From Vulcanisaeta distributa JCM 11217 (lineage in GTDB: Archaea; Thermoproteota; Thermoprotei; Thermoproteales; Thermocladiaceae): a stretch of 64,000 bases of DNA. A program made the position numbers and the translations under genes. Where the stretch lies: NCBI RefSeq assembly GCF_001316005.1, contig NZ_BBBJ01000001.1, positions 186,001 through 250,000 on the forward strand, in the 5' to 3' direction. The notes under the pieces were generated by a model. The model was not told the DNA's origin and searched no databases. It saw only the letters and a program-made list of their open reading frames with translations. This document shows positions 49,189 to 58,753 of the stretch, piece after piece (positions within the stretch are counted from its first letter, which is position 1; each line of letters opens with the position of its first letter).

Positions 49189-49890
49189 ATGGTTAGGTGG
49201 ATTAAGCTTACGGTAATTAATGATAACAAGCCAAACCCACCATTACTTAATGATTGGGGGGGTTGGAGCATACTTATCGAGACGGATAAGTGGACTCTGC
49301 TTTACGACGCAGATACGGAGTCGAGGGTTATTGAGAATAATGTAAGGGCCTTGGGCATAGACCTCAATAGGGTTGATGCAGCCTTCCTTAGTCATTACCA
49401 TGCTGACCACTATGGTGGGTTTAAGTACGTTGGTGAGGTTAGGAGGGGGGGGTTAACGGTGTATGTTCCTGAGGTTGATAACGTATTACGTAGGTGGGGG
49501 GGTCTTAATCCGGTTACTGTTAGGGATTCGAGGGAGATACTTGAGGACGCCTTTACGACAGGCGTCATGAGCGGTATGGGTGTTTATGAGCATTCATTAA
49601 TCATTAGATTGAGCGGTTATGGTTCTATTATCGTCGTTGGTTGTTCTCATCCAGGCATTGATAACATCGTGAGGAGGGGGGGCCGTGAACTGCTCGGTGA
49701 TGTTTACCTGGTAATTGGTGGTTTCCATGGCCCATCTAGGCAGCAGCTTGATGTTGTCGCTAAGTACTCAAGGTATGTATGCCCAGCTCATTGCTCTGGT
49801 GATGAGACTAGGCATTACGTGAGTGTGGCTTATAGGGATAAGTATTGTGATGTTAAGACCGGTACCGTGATTAACCTGCCAATGAGTTGA
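49189..49890 (+). CDS. Metallo-beta-lactamase-fold hydrolase (dihydropterin/MptA-synthase-like family)
   Basis: Intact, 233 residues. Zinc motif AFLSHYHADHYGGFKYVG, then IVVGCSHPGIDNIVRR and LVIGGFHG, the pattern of the family including 7,8-dihydropterin-6-methyl-4-(beta-D-ribofuranosyl)aminobenzene-5'-phosphate synthase. VCPAHCSGDETRH completes the site. Five G7/G8 runs lie in this 700-bp gene and encode DWGGWSI, VRRGGLTV, RRWGGLNP and VRRGGREL. Good TATA (TAATATATTTTA, 49157-49168) 25 nt upstream. Confidence 0.78.
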   Translation: MVRWIKLTVINDNKPNPPLLNDWGGWSILIETDKWTLLYDADTESRVIENNVRALGIDLNRVDAAFLSHYHADHYGGFKYVGEVRRGGLTVYVPEVDNVLRRWGGLNPVTVRDSREILEDAFTTGVMSGMGVYEHSLIIRLSGYGSIIVVGCSHPGIDNIVRRGGRELLGDVYLVIGGFHGPSRQQLDVVAKYSRYVCPAHCSGDETRHYVSVAYRDKYCDVKTGTVINLPMS

Positions 49891-49938
49891 TTCAACTAGA
49901 ATGGTTCTTAAATTAGTGAGTGATATCGTTAGCTGATA

Positions 49939-50220
49939 ATGGTTAGTAAGGACGTGATTTTCGACGAAGTTAGAAGAAATGGTAGAGAGTGGATAATTAG
50001 GGGGGGTAGGGTTAGGAGTAGGTCTAGGCCAAGTACCTGGCATAATGTTGAGGTTAGGATTAGGAGGTTGAGGAATAGCGAGGTGGCCATAGTTGGTAGG
50101 TGCGATTGCGAGGCATTTACTAAGGGCCACATGGTTTGTTGGCATATGCTTCACTTAACGAATGTCTTCATTAGGAATAGGCGTAAACTAGTTAATGGTC
50201 TTGGGATCTCTGTTAATTAG
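49939..50220 (+). CDS. SWIM zinc-finger protein
   Basis: Ninety-three residues. The motif GRCDCEAFTKGHMVCWHML is CxC...CxH, the SWIM zinc finger. N-terminal RNGREWIIRGGRVRSRSR is basic and suits nucleic-acid binding. No fused helicase or transposase is present. A G7 run at 50000 encodes IRGGRV. SWIM domains occur with helicases, MEKK and transposases; function here unknown. Confidence 0.7.
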   Translation: MVSKDVIFDEVRRNGREWIIRGGRVRSRSRPSTWHNVEVRIRRLRNSEVAIVGRCDCEAFTKGHMVCWHMLHLTNVFIRNRRKLVNGLGISVN

Positions 50221-50263
50221 TAATTGAAAGAAAGACTTATAACACAGAACCTAGAGTAGATAC

Positions 50264-50847
50264 TGTGCTTGATTTATTATCAATTATGGTGTTCTATATC
50301 TAACAGGAAATAGCTCACTGGTCACTATAAATGCGACAGTATACACGCCAGCACTATTAATGAACATAACACTCCCAGTACAGCCACTGGGCCTGTGACC
50401 GTGACGAATAGTACAGGACAGCCAATACCCTACTATATATTGAATAACGAGGTGTACCTACCGATGGTCAATACAGGAAATATAACAATAACATACACAC
50501 CGTATATAAAGGTCTTAAGCAATGGAACATTACAACTCAGTATAAATACTAATTATGAGACCCAGGTCTACATGGCAAGTAATGTATTGCCAACAACAAT
50601 ACCAAGCAATATACAGGGCTTTCAGGAGACGGGCAATGGAGTTATACTAACACTAGCGCCAGGTAACTACGTGATAAACTTCTTAACAACAGGCCCTGTA
50701 ATAACCATGAAGACCACAACCACGCAGCATACAGCGAAGACGAACATGGCACAGCTCATTCCCTACTCATCACTGGGTTACATAATAGTAATAGTTGTGG
50801 TTGTGATATTATTATCGGTATTACTCATCATAAGACGCAGAAAGTGA
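50264..50847 (+). CDS. Membrane-anchored surface-type protein, frameshifted and lacking a clear signal peptide
   Basis: A frame NYGVLYLTGNSSLVTINATV runs to PALLMNITLPVQPLG, then one base more joins PVTVTNSTGQPIPYYIL and the rest. The C-terminus has a Thr-rich stalk (MKTTTTQHTAKTNMA) and a membrane anchor LGYIIVIVVVVILLSVLLII followed by RRRK. Many sequons. The N-terminal signal peptide is missing, so the 5' end is truncated or frameshifted; a TATA-like CTTATAAC at 50232 precedes GTG 50264. No family recognised. Confidence 0.45.
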
Positions 50848-50894
50848 TTGGTAAACCCGGGTAAACGTTAATAATTGAATTACTAATTAAGGCT

Positions 50895-51377
50895 GTGAGT
50901 CTAAAGTTACCGCCATATACATTTGACGACTTCCAGGTTGGCATGAAAATGAGATCACAGGGATTAACAGTCACTGAGACCCATATCATTCAATTCGCTG
51001 GATTAACGGGAGATTACAATCCATTACACGTTGATGATGTGTTTGCAAAAGAGACTATTTTCGAGGGTAGGGTTGCCCATGGACTATTGGTCCAAGCCCT
51101 CGCCGTTGGCCTATTCGCACCGTTGGTTGCCGGTACGACGATAGCGCTGCTCGAGGTTAACTCGAAATTTTTAAAGCCCGTTAAGATCGGTGACACGATA
51201 TACGTCGAGTCCGAGGTCGTTGATAAGAAACCAAGTAATAAGTACAACGGTGGTGTAATAACGTTTAAGCATGAGGTTAAGAATCAAAGGGGGGGAGAGA
51301 CGGTAGCTACGATAGAGACGAAGCTCCTAATAGCGAGGGGGGGATTAGCTACAAAGAAGAACGCACTAAAGATGTAA
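50895..51377 (+). CDS. MaoC-like (R)-enoyl-CoA hydratase
   Basis: Intact, 160 residues, hot-dog fold. IIQFAGLTGDYNPLHVDD carries the catalytic Asp/His (DxxPxH) and GRVAHGLLVQALAVGL the oxyanion helix. It probably hydrates enoyl-CoA in fatty-acid or hydroxyacid metabolism. GTG start. G7 runs at 51289 and 51337 encode NQRGGET and IARGGLA near the C-terminus. Confidence 0.82.
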   Translation: MSLKLPPYTFDDFQVGMKMRSQGLTVTETHIIQFAGLTGDYNPLHVDDVFAKETIFEGRVAHGLLVQALAVGLFAPLVAGTTIALLEVNSKFLKPVKIGDTIYVESEVVDKKPSNKYNGGVITFKHEVKNQRGGETVATIETKLLIARGGLATKKNALKM

Positions 51378-51431
51378 TGACGTAAAATACGACGAGTAGC
51401 GCTTTTAAACTGGTTCCTTGCCTTTGTTATT

Positions 51432-51524
51432 AGCCGGGTCGTCTAGCGGCCAAGGATGGCGGGCTTTGGACCAGCAGGGGGGGTAGAAACCCGTTGACCC
51501 CGGTTCGAATCCGCCCGGCTACCA
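51432..51524 (+). tRNA. tRNA-Gln (anticodon TTG) with an anticodon-loop intron
   Basis: Acceptor AGCCGGG/CCCGGCT, discriminator A, encoded CCA (51522-51524). Anticodon stem GCGGG/CCCGT and loop CTTTGGA give anticodon TTG. A 19-nt insertion after position 37 (51470-51488) fits a canonical archaeal 37/38 intron. The T arm has loop TTCGAAT but its 3' strand is only CCG before the acceptor, two bases short of a normal 5-bp stem, suggesting a two-base deletion or error. Confidence 0.85.
51470..51488 (+). other. tRNA-Gln intron
   Basis: The 19-nt segment ACCAGCA-G7-TAGAA interrupts the anticodon loop between positions 37 and 38. It includes a G7 run (51477-51483), so the heptamer oddity also occurs in non-coding RNA. 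Without three of these Gs it would be 16 nt. Confidence 0.65.
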
Positions 51525-51693
51525 ATGGGTATTAATCTTTGTTCAGTTTGCCTAATGTCCTCCTAAGCATGTACCTTACTCATTGTCTCTTCATGCATCT
51601 TTTTCAACATATCATAGACCTTAGTTGCGAGCTTTAGATGCCTCTCTATTCCATATCATAGTTATGTATACATCAAAAGCTATTATTCCTTGA

Positions 51694-52451
51694 TTAAAGC
51701 CTCGGATATAGTACGACCACCCTACTGGGTCTTCCGATTTTTTCATGGGTCATTACCCTAACATACCTGCCTGCCCTACTCATTGCCTCATTTAATTCCT
51801 CCTGTGTTGGTCTTCTCCAGGGCGTGCCTGGTATTGGAATTAATGGGTCAATTATTAGGACTGGGTCTCTTGTAATGCCTGTCAGGTATTTCGCGATTCC
51901 CTCTATGTCCTTTGCATCGTTTAGACCAGGTATTAACACGGTCTCAAAGATAACCCTAACGCCGCTCTCCAGTAATCGCTTTATATTCCTTAGGACAGGT
52001 TCAAGGGGGGGTTTACCCGTATATTTAATATGCTTGCTTGGGTCAAGGGTCTTAATCCCAATGACGACCTCGCAATCCCCGCATAGTCCTAGTTCGTTTA
52101 GTAATTCATTACTTATTTCGTAGGCATTGGTTAATAGTCTTATTCTCAACCTTCTATTATTCAATTCCCTAACTATCATAGGTAGGGCTGGGTCGATTGT
52201 TGGTTCTTCACCTCCGAGGACGGTCTCTTCCATGCTGTATTGATTAATGGCGTTATCAATTATTTCTAGAAACTCGTTAATGCTCAATAATCCCTGGAAC
52301 CTTAACTTAACCAATTCGTCATTGCCTAAATGGTGGTCCCATGGTGTTAGCTTCCTTATGCACCATGGCAGGTAAAGTTGCATCCTAGGAATTGCACGTA
52401 GGCTGAGTGCAGGTCTATGTAATACGTTATGTGGCTGATTCTTGTGCTCAC
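51694..52451 (-). CDS. Radical SAM protein (PflA-like), one frameshift
   Basis: The corrected N-terminus from GTG 52451 reads HITYYIDLHSAYVQFLGCNF then TCPWCIRKLTPWDHHLG once one C is added near 52373, giving the radical SAM cysteines CNFTCPWC. Downstream: ETVLGGEEPTIDPALPMIV, LRIRLLTNAYEIS, VVIGIKTLDPSKH, FETVLIPGLNDAKDI and a C-terminal PLIPIPGTPWRRP. About 250 residues. It resembles pyruvate-formate-lyase-activating-type enzymes; substrate unknown. A TTAAAAATA box lies about 27 nt upstream. Confidence 0.72.
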
Positions 52452-52580
52452 ATGGTTGGTTAGAAATCCTATTTTTAAGCATGGTCATTATTAAAGTAAG
52501 GTTAATAATTCATTGCACAAGCCTTATTTTGATGCTGATGACTTGCCCAACTGATAAGTGATGTAGATTAGGGGCTGGGC

Positions 52581-53419
52581 TTAGACAATTAGTTCTACGC
52601 CGGCGTTTTTCAGCGCCGAAATGGCTATTTCCTTATCATCCTGAGGTTTATTACCGGCAATGCCTATTGCGAACATTAAGCCCTGGAGCCTAAATGGTAC
52701 CCCCCCGCCAGCTGTTACTGTAAGTCGCTCATTCCAGCCAACGCCGTAATTAATACCGACTTCATCAAACACAGCGTCTGATGGGACCTTAAAGGCTGCT
52801 GCTGTCCAAGCTCTATCGCGTGAAACCTCAATATAGCCGTAGGGAGTTCCATCCATCCTATAAATCAGTACTGGCCATCCCCCCCACTCATCAACTATTG
52901 TTATAGCTACTGGGCGTAGCCTCTTCTCTATGATGTGGTTAATCACGGTATCGGCGATCATCCTCAATGACCTAAGCATATCCTCGCCGGTAAAGTCAAT
53001 ATGATCCTCCCTATAAAATGCGCTCAACCCAGCCTGTGCTATTGCCTCATCCTCCTCGGCGGAGCCGCCGCTATGCCCTATACCGCCAATGACCTTATTA
53101 CCTGAGACCACAGGTACTGAGCCAGGAATTATTGTGAGTCTACCACCATACTTAACATTGAGTCTCCAACCCTGACCTCTTGTAACAACCTCGAGAACTC
53201 TGGCTGAGGTCTTCATTGTTGCCGCTGTCCAGGCCTTGTCAATTGCTATGTCGAAGGTCGCCGGTAAGCCGTTGTCTCTACGCTCAGCTGCAATTACGTG
53301 GCCACCCTCATCAACCACGGCAAAACTGCCTGGTAATACCCTATTGTCTCTTGCATATCTAATCATTGCATCAATCATCTTCCTGCAACGTCGAGGGTTA
53401 TAGTCCTTGGCACGCTCAT
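52581..53419 (-). CDS. Tandem GlcG/HbpS-domain protein, one frameshift
   Basis: Two GlcG/HbpS-like domains in one chain. Domain 1: KMIDAMIRYARDNRV, FAVVDEGGHVIAAERRD, AWTAATMKTSARVLE and IPGSVPVVSGNKVIGGIGHS. Domain 2 repeats the plan: IADTVINHIIEKRLRPVAIT, VDEWGGWPVLIYRMDG, DRAWTAAAFKVPSDAVFDE and TAGGGVPFRLQG. One A is missing near 53380, joining MSVPRTITLDVA to KMIDAM. The start ATG overlaps the stop of the FAD gene as ATGA. GlcG-like proteins bind heme or cobalamin in some cases; role here unknown. Confidence 0.75.
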
Positions 53420-54632
53420 GATTGCACACCCCTCCTAGCCCTTGGGTCAAAGCCCTTCTTAGGCTCAAGCTTAAGCCCCGACTGCATTAATAACTCAACA
53501 ACCTTCTTACCAAGCATTGGTGAGGCGGATACGCCGGCCGGCCCAAGCACTATGTTGACCCAGTTTGGTACGTAGTCCGGTATGTCTACCACGAAGTCAT
53601 GCCAGCCAGTGTCCGCGTTTGTGTATGCCATGAAGCCTATGAACGACTTAACAACATGCTTCTCAAAGGGTATTTCAGGGAATAACTCCTTGGCAACCTT
53701 GATATTGTGATTAACAGCCTCCTCACGGACAGCCCTATCGCTCCTATACGTGAGCTCAAGGTAAATGCCTGACCTAGCAAAACCATAAATATTGGGTAGT
53801 ACTGCTTTCACATGCGGCATATCCTCTATCCTAGGCAGTACGTGAACCTCATGACTTATTAACTTACCAACTTCTTCGTCAAAGTCGGTCAAGGTGCCCT
53901 TTAGCGGCACAATAGAGAAGTTTCTCGCACCAACCATCTCGGCAATCCTATCAACCTCAATACCTGCCGCATTGACTACGAAGGTTGACTTAATGGCCAA
54001 ACCCTGTTTAGTATAAATGTTATATACTATTCCCTGCCTCTCAATCCTAACAACCTCCTGGTTAAGTAGGAACTCGACACCATTAGCCCTGGCATTCTCC
54101 GCAAAGGCTTGGCAACCTTAACGGGGGGGTCAGTTATGCATAGGTTTGGGTCATGTAGGGCTCCCAAAGCATTTGGTGTAATGTATGGCTCCATATCCAA
54201 TAATCGCTTCCTATCCACAAATTCAAGGGGTTGAAAACTACCCTCAGGTATGTAATAAGGCGCATTAGGCTCAAGCGATGATTTAAAGGCCCTTGAGTAA
54301 AGCCTCAGGTACCTCCTGAAGTCAGCCTTATCCCTAATTAACCAAAGACCACCAATTCTCTTCAATGGGAAACCAAGCTCATCAGCGAGCTTTGGCCAAA
54401 GCGGTATGCTCTTAACATTCAACTCGGCATGGAGTGTGCCCGGCCTAAATGATAATGCGTCACCACCTTGACAGACCAGGTTGTGATTCGTTGACGTACT
54501 TTCCAACCCAATGTCACTATGCTTCTCAATAACCACAACACTAACATTATACTGCGATAACTCGCGGGCTACCGATACACCGGCAATCCCACCACCAATA
54601 ATTGCAACGTCAAAATTAAGAAATTCCGGCAT
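53416..54632 (-). CDS. FAD-dependent oxidoreductase of the glycerol-3-phosphate dehydrogenase/DAO type, one frameshift
   Basis: N-terminal VAIIGGGIAGVSVAREL binds FAD; HNLVCQGGDALSFRPGTL, GGLWLIRD and LCITDP follow. One G is missing near 54113; the next frame gives AENARANGVEFL, then STFVVNAAGIEVDRIAEMV and NWVNIVLGPAGVSASPMLG. About 405 residues. It resembles L-2-hydroxyglutarate/glycerol-3-phosphate oxidases; substrate unknown. It is first in an operon with the GlcG gene (4-nt ATGA overlap), recalling glycolate/hydroxyacid oxidation clusters that include GlcG. Confidence 0.75.
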
Positions 54633-54696
54633 AATTACTTATTCTTCTTAAATTAATTAAGTAATGCCCATAAAATAACTATATATTTAACGAAAA

Positions 54697-55629
54697 TCAC
54701 TCACCAGAATAAACTAAGTACTTAATTCCATTAAAAGTAACCTCCCTCGTTAAACTCCTTATCTTATCGAGAATCTCCATATCTAGATTATTCCTCCTAA
54801 TAACATCCATCACCTGTTCAATAGTCATTGGCTGTATCTTGAGTATACTTAACAAGCTATTTACCGGATCATTCCTATCTATATGAAACTCTCCTCTCTC
54901 AATATAGTCTATTATGAAGATCCTATCACTATTTACATACTTTGAGAGCACTCTGGCTAGGTTCATTAGTACATCGGATGTTGGTGGCTTAACCCAGGTC
55001 TCAGCGGGTGGTCTTGTGGGCACCATCATGTAGACCCTATCCGGCCTGTACCTACTTATGGCATCGCCAATACGTTCTATCTCATCCTCATTATCATTTA
55101 CTCCATGAACAAGCATTACCTCAGTCCATATCTGCCCACTAAACACCTCACGGAATCTCTCAATACCCTCTATGAACTTATCAAAGGTTATCTCCCTATG
55201 AGGCCTATTAATGAGCCTAAACGTTCTCTCACTTCCCGCATCAGTGCTTACCTTAACCACATCCAATTCACTTAACCATGCCCTGACATTCTCATCAATT
55301 AGCTTGGCACCATTGGTCAGTATTGCCAAGGGCTTATCCTGATTATCCCTAGCCCACCGAATTAACTTACCCAGGCCAGCATAAAGCGTTGGTTCCCCAT
55401 CGCCAATAAATGTTAAGTAGTCATAATCCTTAGTCCTCACCGCGATTTCCAACTCTTTAATAATATCCTCAGGTGGGTAAAACATTCTCAGGTCATTTAT
55501 TACGTGCTTTGTCCTGCCTAGTTGGCAGTATATACAATTGAAATTGCAGTACTTAAGTGGAACAACATTTACGCCAAGCGACCTACCTAATCTACGAGAC
55601 GGCACGGGACCAAAGATATACTTAAACAT
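54697..55629 (-). CDS. Radical SAM protein (FGPVPSRRLG family)
   Basis: Intact, 310 residues. MFKYIFGPVPSRRLGRSLGV is the family's N-terminal mark, then YCNFNCIYCQLG (CxxxCxxC), FIGDGEPTLYAGLG, LAILTNGAKL and EVMLVHGVNDNEDEI. A C-terminal helical domain (MTIEQVMDVIRRNNLDMEIL) follows. COG0731-like group of iron-sulfur oxidoreductases; substrate not known. No heptamer runs and no breaks in this gene. Confidence 0.85.
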   Translation of the reverse strand: MFKYIFGPVPSRRLGRSLGVNVVPLKYCNFNCIYCQLGRTKHVINDLRMFYPPEDIIKELEIAVRTKDYDYLTFIGDGEPTLYAGLGKLIRWARDNQDKPLAILTNGAKLIDENVRAWLSELDVVKVSTDAGSERTFRLINRPHREITFDKFIEGIERFREVFSGQIWTEVMLVHGVNDNEDEIERIGDAISRYRPDRVYMMVPTRPPAETWVKPPTSDVLMNLARVLSKYVNSDRIFIIDYIERGEFHIDRNDPVNSLLSILKIQPMTIEQVMDVIRRNNLDMEILDKIRSLTREVTFNGIKYLVYSGE

Positions 55630-55891
55630 TAAGTGCTCATTGAACTCTCACTATGCTTATTAAAATACTTTATTGAATGTTTATATTTCTATTTCTAATT
55701 AATAAGTAATTGAAAGTAATAATGAGATAACGCATTAAAAACCTCTTTCTACACCTGTATTTACGGTAAAATATCGCGTACTTAGGGAAAACATTATATT
55801 ACATGTATAATACTCAATTATTAAAAAGGGTATCCAGTAAATAATGACTATTGCTTAAAGAGTTTTCGTAAATTTTTAGGATGGTTCTTTA

Positions 55892-56050
55892 ATGAAGTAT
55901 TTCGTGATTAGCCAAAAGGTTGAGTACTCAAGGAGGATTTATCAGGAGGCCATGATGCAGTGTTTAAAGCCATGGTATACCGATGACTGCCGCAGTTGTA
56001 GGTCTGAATTCAATAGGTGTTTGGTTAGTTACCTATCATTATTAAATTGA
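55892..56050 (+). CDS. Small Cys-rich protein
   Basis: Fifty-two residues from ATG 55892, with Cys at MQCLKPW, DDCRSCRSEF and NRCLVSY. The four Cys suggest a small zinc or disulfide-knot fold, but no family is recognised. Codon use and the lack of a competing frame support it. Confidence 0.45.
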   Translation: MKYFVISQKVEYSRRIYQEAMMQCLKPWYTDDCRSCRSEFNRCLVSYLSLLN

Positions 56051-56088
56051 GAGGGAATACTTAAATCATCGTTATTAAAAATCATCGC

Positions 56089-56544
56089 GTGACATACATA
56101 TTTCCAAGTAGGGAGTGGGTTAATGCCTTATGCCTGAATCTTAATAATGATAGGGATTTCCTCAATGCAATTAATGGCTGGAAAATAGAAGTACTACTCG
56201 TTGGCAGAAACCTAAGCCCAAACGTAATAAATCATCTACAGAGAACGTACGGCATTAATAAAATTGAAACGATAGGCGTATTCTTTAGGTTTGATGATTC
56301 ATGCATTGAAGCCTCCCTCATTATAAATCCAGACATTAACTCATACCAATACGTGGTTATTGCTGATTACGATGTATGGCTTAAGATACTCAGTGGATTA
56401 AGTGATCCGGTAACGACTATGCTCAGCGTATTTAGGAAGTTGGAGGTTAGGGGTAGTATGGTGACGCTTATTAGGTTGGCTGCAAACATTGTTTCACCGA
56501 TGGCTAGGGTTATTATGAGGACACCAACAGAGATAATAAAGTAA
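56089..56544 (+). CDS. SCP2-like lipid-binding-domain protein
   Basis: Intact, 151 residues from GTG 56089. YVVIADYDVWLKILSGLSD and FRKLEVRGSMVTLIRLAA resemble the sterol-carrier-protein-2 core (adyetW..il.G ... kv.Gd...ll). It probably binds a lipid or acyl-CoA in the cytoplasm. The N-terminal 70 residues are less conserved. Confidence 0.6.
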   Translation: MTYIFPSREWVNALCLNLNNDRDFLNAINGWKIEVLLVGRNLSPNVINHLQRTYGINKIETIGVFFRFDDSCIEASLIINPDINSYQYVVIADYDVWLKILSGLSDPVTTMLSVFRKLEVRGSMVTLIRLAANIVSPMARVIMRTPTEIIK

Positions 56545-56573
56545 TTTAATTTTTAATGAACTATGGCGCTATG

Positions 56574-56912
56574 TTACCACCACCAATGCCACCAGCGTCT
56601 CCAACCGCCATGCCATCCTCCGTAAAACCAACCCCCCCAGCCTGGACCCCCCCATGGAGCAGGTGGTGGGTATGGGTAGCTTGTGTACCAGCTCTTAAAG
56701 CTCTTGCCTAGGTCTGTCAATTCCACGTACTCCTCACCACCCTCCTTAACAACCCTTATTAAACCAGCCATTTGTAGCGCACTTATTGCGTAATCAAAGG
56801 CTGCGCCGTAGAGTGGTACCCTGCTTCTCAAATCGCTCATCTTTATCCTATCCGTTATTTGGTTTAGTATTATCCACGCACCCCACCTCGTTATGCCGAA
56901 CATTCTTATCAC
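56574..56912 (-). CDS. Winged-helix protein with Trp/Gly/His-rich tail
   Basis: Residues 1-75 form a PadR/MarR-like winged helix: TRWGAWIILNQITDR, MSDLRSRVPLYGAAFDYAI, LQMAGLIRVVKEGGEEYVEL, TDLGKSF. The last 35 residues are low complexity: PYPPPAPWGGPGWGGW then GGWHGGWRRWWHWWW. The His/Trp-rich tail might bind metal or self-associate. The GTG at 56912 follows a TTTTTAAATCC box by about 30 nt. Two C7 runs within 20 bp encode WGGPGWGG. Confidence 0.65.
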   Translation of the reverse strand: MIRMFGITRWGAWIILNQITDRIKMSDLRSRVPLYGAAFDYAISALQMAGLIRVVKEGGEEYVELTDLGKSFKSWYTSYPYPPPAPWGGPGWGGWFYGGWHGGWRRWWHWWW

Positions 56913-56994
56913 CAATATCGCTTCTGATATCGGATTTAAAAACCTTTCTCATCATGTATTCATATAAATACTTAATTAAAATGAATACATCTGA

Positions 56995-57844
56995 TTATCC
57001 CTTTATACCACCGATGTTGAAGCCCTCGAGCAACCTACCCATTATTATGTAGCTAAGCACCATAACAGGTAGCGCAACCACAAGGCCGATGAAGCCAGTA
57101 ACCCCCCCAATCAACAGCCTTACTCCTTATCGCCTCTATTGCAAATATGGTTACTGTCTGTGCGCCCGTTGGCGGGAAGTTGAATTGCCATGGGGTCTCC
57201 GTTAGTATCAACGGATAAAATAGTAACTGCCAACTTATTATGAAGGATAGTATCATGACCATAAACCAACTACTCCTGGTTATTGGGGCTATGATCCTAA
57301 ACAACGTATAAGTCGAGGAGGCACCCTCAATCTCAGCCAACTCCTGATACTCATTTGGTAAGTCCCTATAAATGTTGAAGAGGAGCCAGGCGGACAGCGT
57401 TACCGTGAATATGGGCTCGGCAAGTATTAATGCCCACCAGGTGTTTAAGAGCCCTGAGTTCATGAATAGGATGTACACTGGGAATATGAAGCTCGTGGCT
57501 GGTAATGAGTATAGATATATCGTGATTAGCAATAGCCAGTAAATGTTTTGCTTAGACATTATGTAAGAGGCAGTACCTGCAAGTATAGCCGATATTAACG
57601 CTACGAATGCGCCAACAACGAGGTTTGTGAATATGTATGGTGTGGAGCTCGTAATCGCGCTTATAAAGTACTTAGCCGTAAGTGCGACTGGGTATAGTAT
57701 TGGTGGTGATACGAAGTCATAAATGCTGGGCCTAAAGGCGAGTATTACCATCCAATAAACGGGGGGGAATATTAAGAATAGCAGTATTATTACTGTTAAA
57801 ATCCATAGTAATGAATCATAGACCTTATCCGGAACCTTAACCAC
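56995..57844 (-). CDS. ABC transporter permease (MalG-like), frameshifted near the end
   Basis: About 280 residues, six helices. The EAA loop is EYQELAEIEGASSTYTLFRI. N-terminus LIFPPVYWMVILAFRPSIYD is typical of sugar permeases. The C7 run at 57102-57108 breaks the end (VDWGGYW); the correct frame gives VTGFIGLVVALPVMVLSY and EGFNIGG with a stop at 56995. Last gene of a binding protein/permease/permease operon. Confidence 0.85.
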
Positions 57845-57851
57845 GGGAAGC

Positions 57852-58681
57852 CTAACGTAAAGCCCCCCCCACTACGCATAACATAAAGCAGCGCAGCCGC
57901 CGGCAATGTAGCCAAGGCGCGAGCAACGCAGCGGCAGCCTCGCCACCAGAGAAGTTTCCAATGAAGTAAAGTAAATCGAATATGAGGAGGGGTAGTGTTG
58001 TTGAGGAGTAGCCTGGCCCACCCTCGGTCAATACGTATGGTATGTCGAAGTTACCCAGTTGGAGCACGAATATCACTAGGAATGCCGTAAGCACAATCTT
58101 GAAAATGTAGGGCAATGCAACACCACTATAGTACTGCGAGAGGGAGGCACCATCTACCTGGGAGACCTCCTTAAGCTCCTTACTAATTGACTTAAGCCCA
58201 CCAATTATTATTAAATATGCAAAGGACGTACTGCTCCATATTCCTACGATTATTACCGCCCATATTGATAAGCCAGGGATTGTGGTCATGTTAAGCATGG
58301 GTATGTGAAATAACTTGAATAGGTAATAGAGGGGGGCCCGTACATTGGGTCGAAGAGTGTGTACCAGATCATTGATGATGATATAAACGGTATTGTGTAT
58401 GGAACAAGTATTATCAGCGACATTGGCACCTGCCACCTCATGGGCAAGCTATCAACCCTAATAGCCAGTACTAATGCTAATAAAGTCGATACTAAGGCGG
58501 TTATGGTTGCAAAGAGCAATGTGTTATAAAGTGCTAAGTTGAATGTGCCGGGTGGGAAATCCGTTATTAAGCCCTTTATTGATGATGGATTAAAACCAAC
58601 GAAGTAGAAGGTTAGGATTAATGGAATTAATCCAAAGGCTAGTATATACGTTAAATATGGTATTAGCCAAAACCTCCTCAT
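57852..58681 (-). CDS. ABC transporter permease (MalF-like), frameshifted
   Basis: About 280 residues, six helices. Starts MRRFWLIPYLTYILAFGLI. The C-run at 58331-58336 (seen as G6) breaks MYGP; the next frame continues LYYLFKLFHIPML and IWSSTSFAYLIIIGGLKS. EAA loop ELKEVSQVDGASLSQYYSGV, then LTEGGPGYSSTTLPLLI. A further break lies near 57910, and a C8 run at 57863-57870 precedes the stop. Pairs with the downstream permease for sugar or peptide import; the ATPase is not in the window. Confidence 0.82.
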
Positions 58682-58753
58682 GTCAGCCCAGTTACTTATC
58701 GTGAAAAATTTAATTTTTAATTTTTAAATTACGTAGTGTAGTATAGTTCAACA

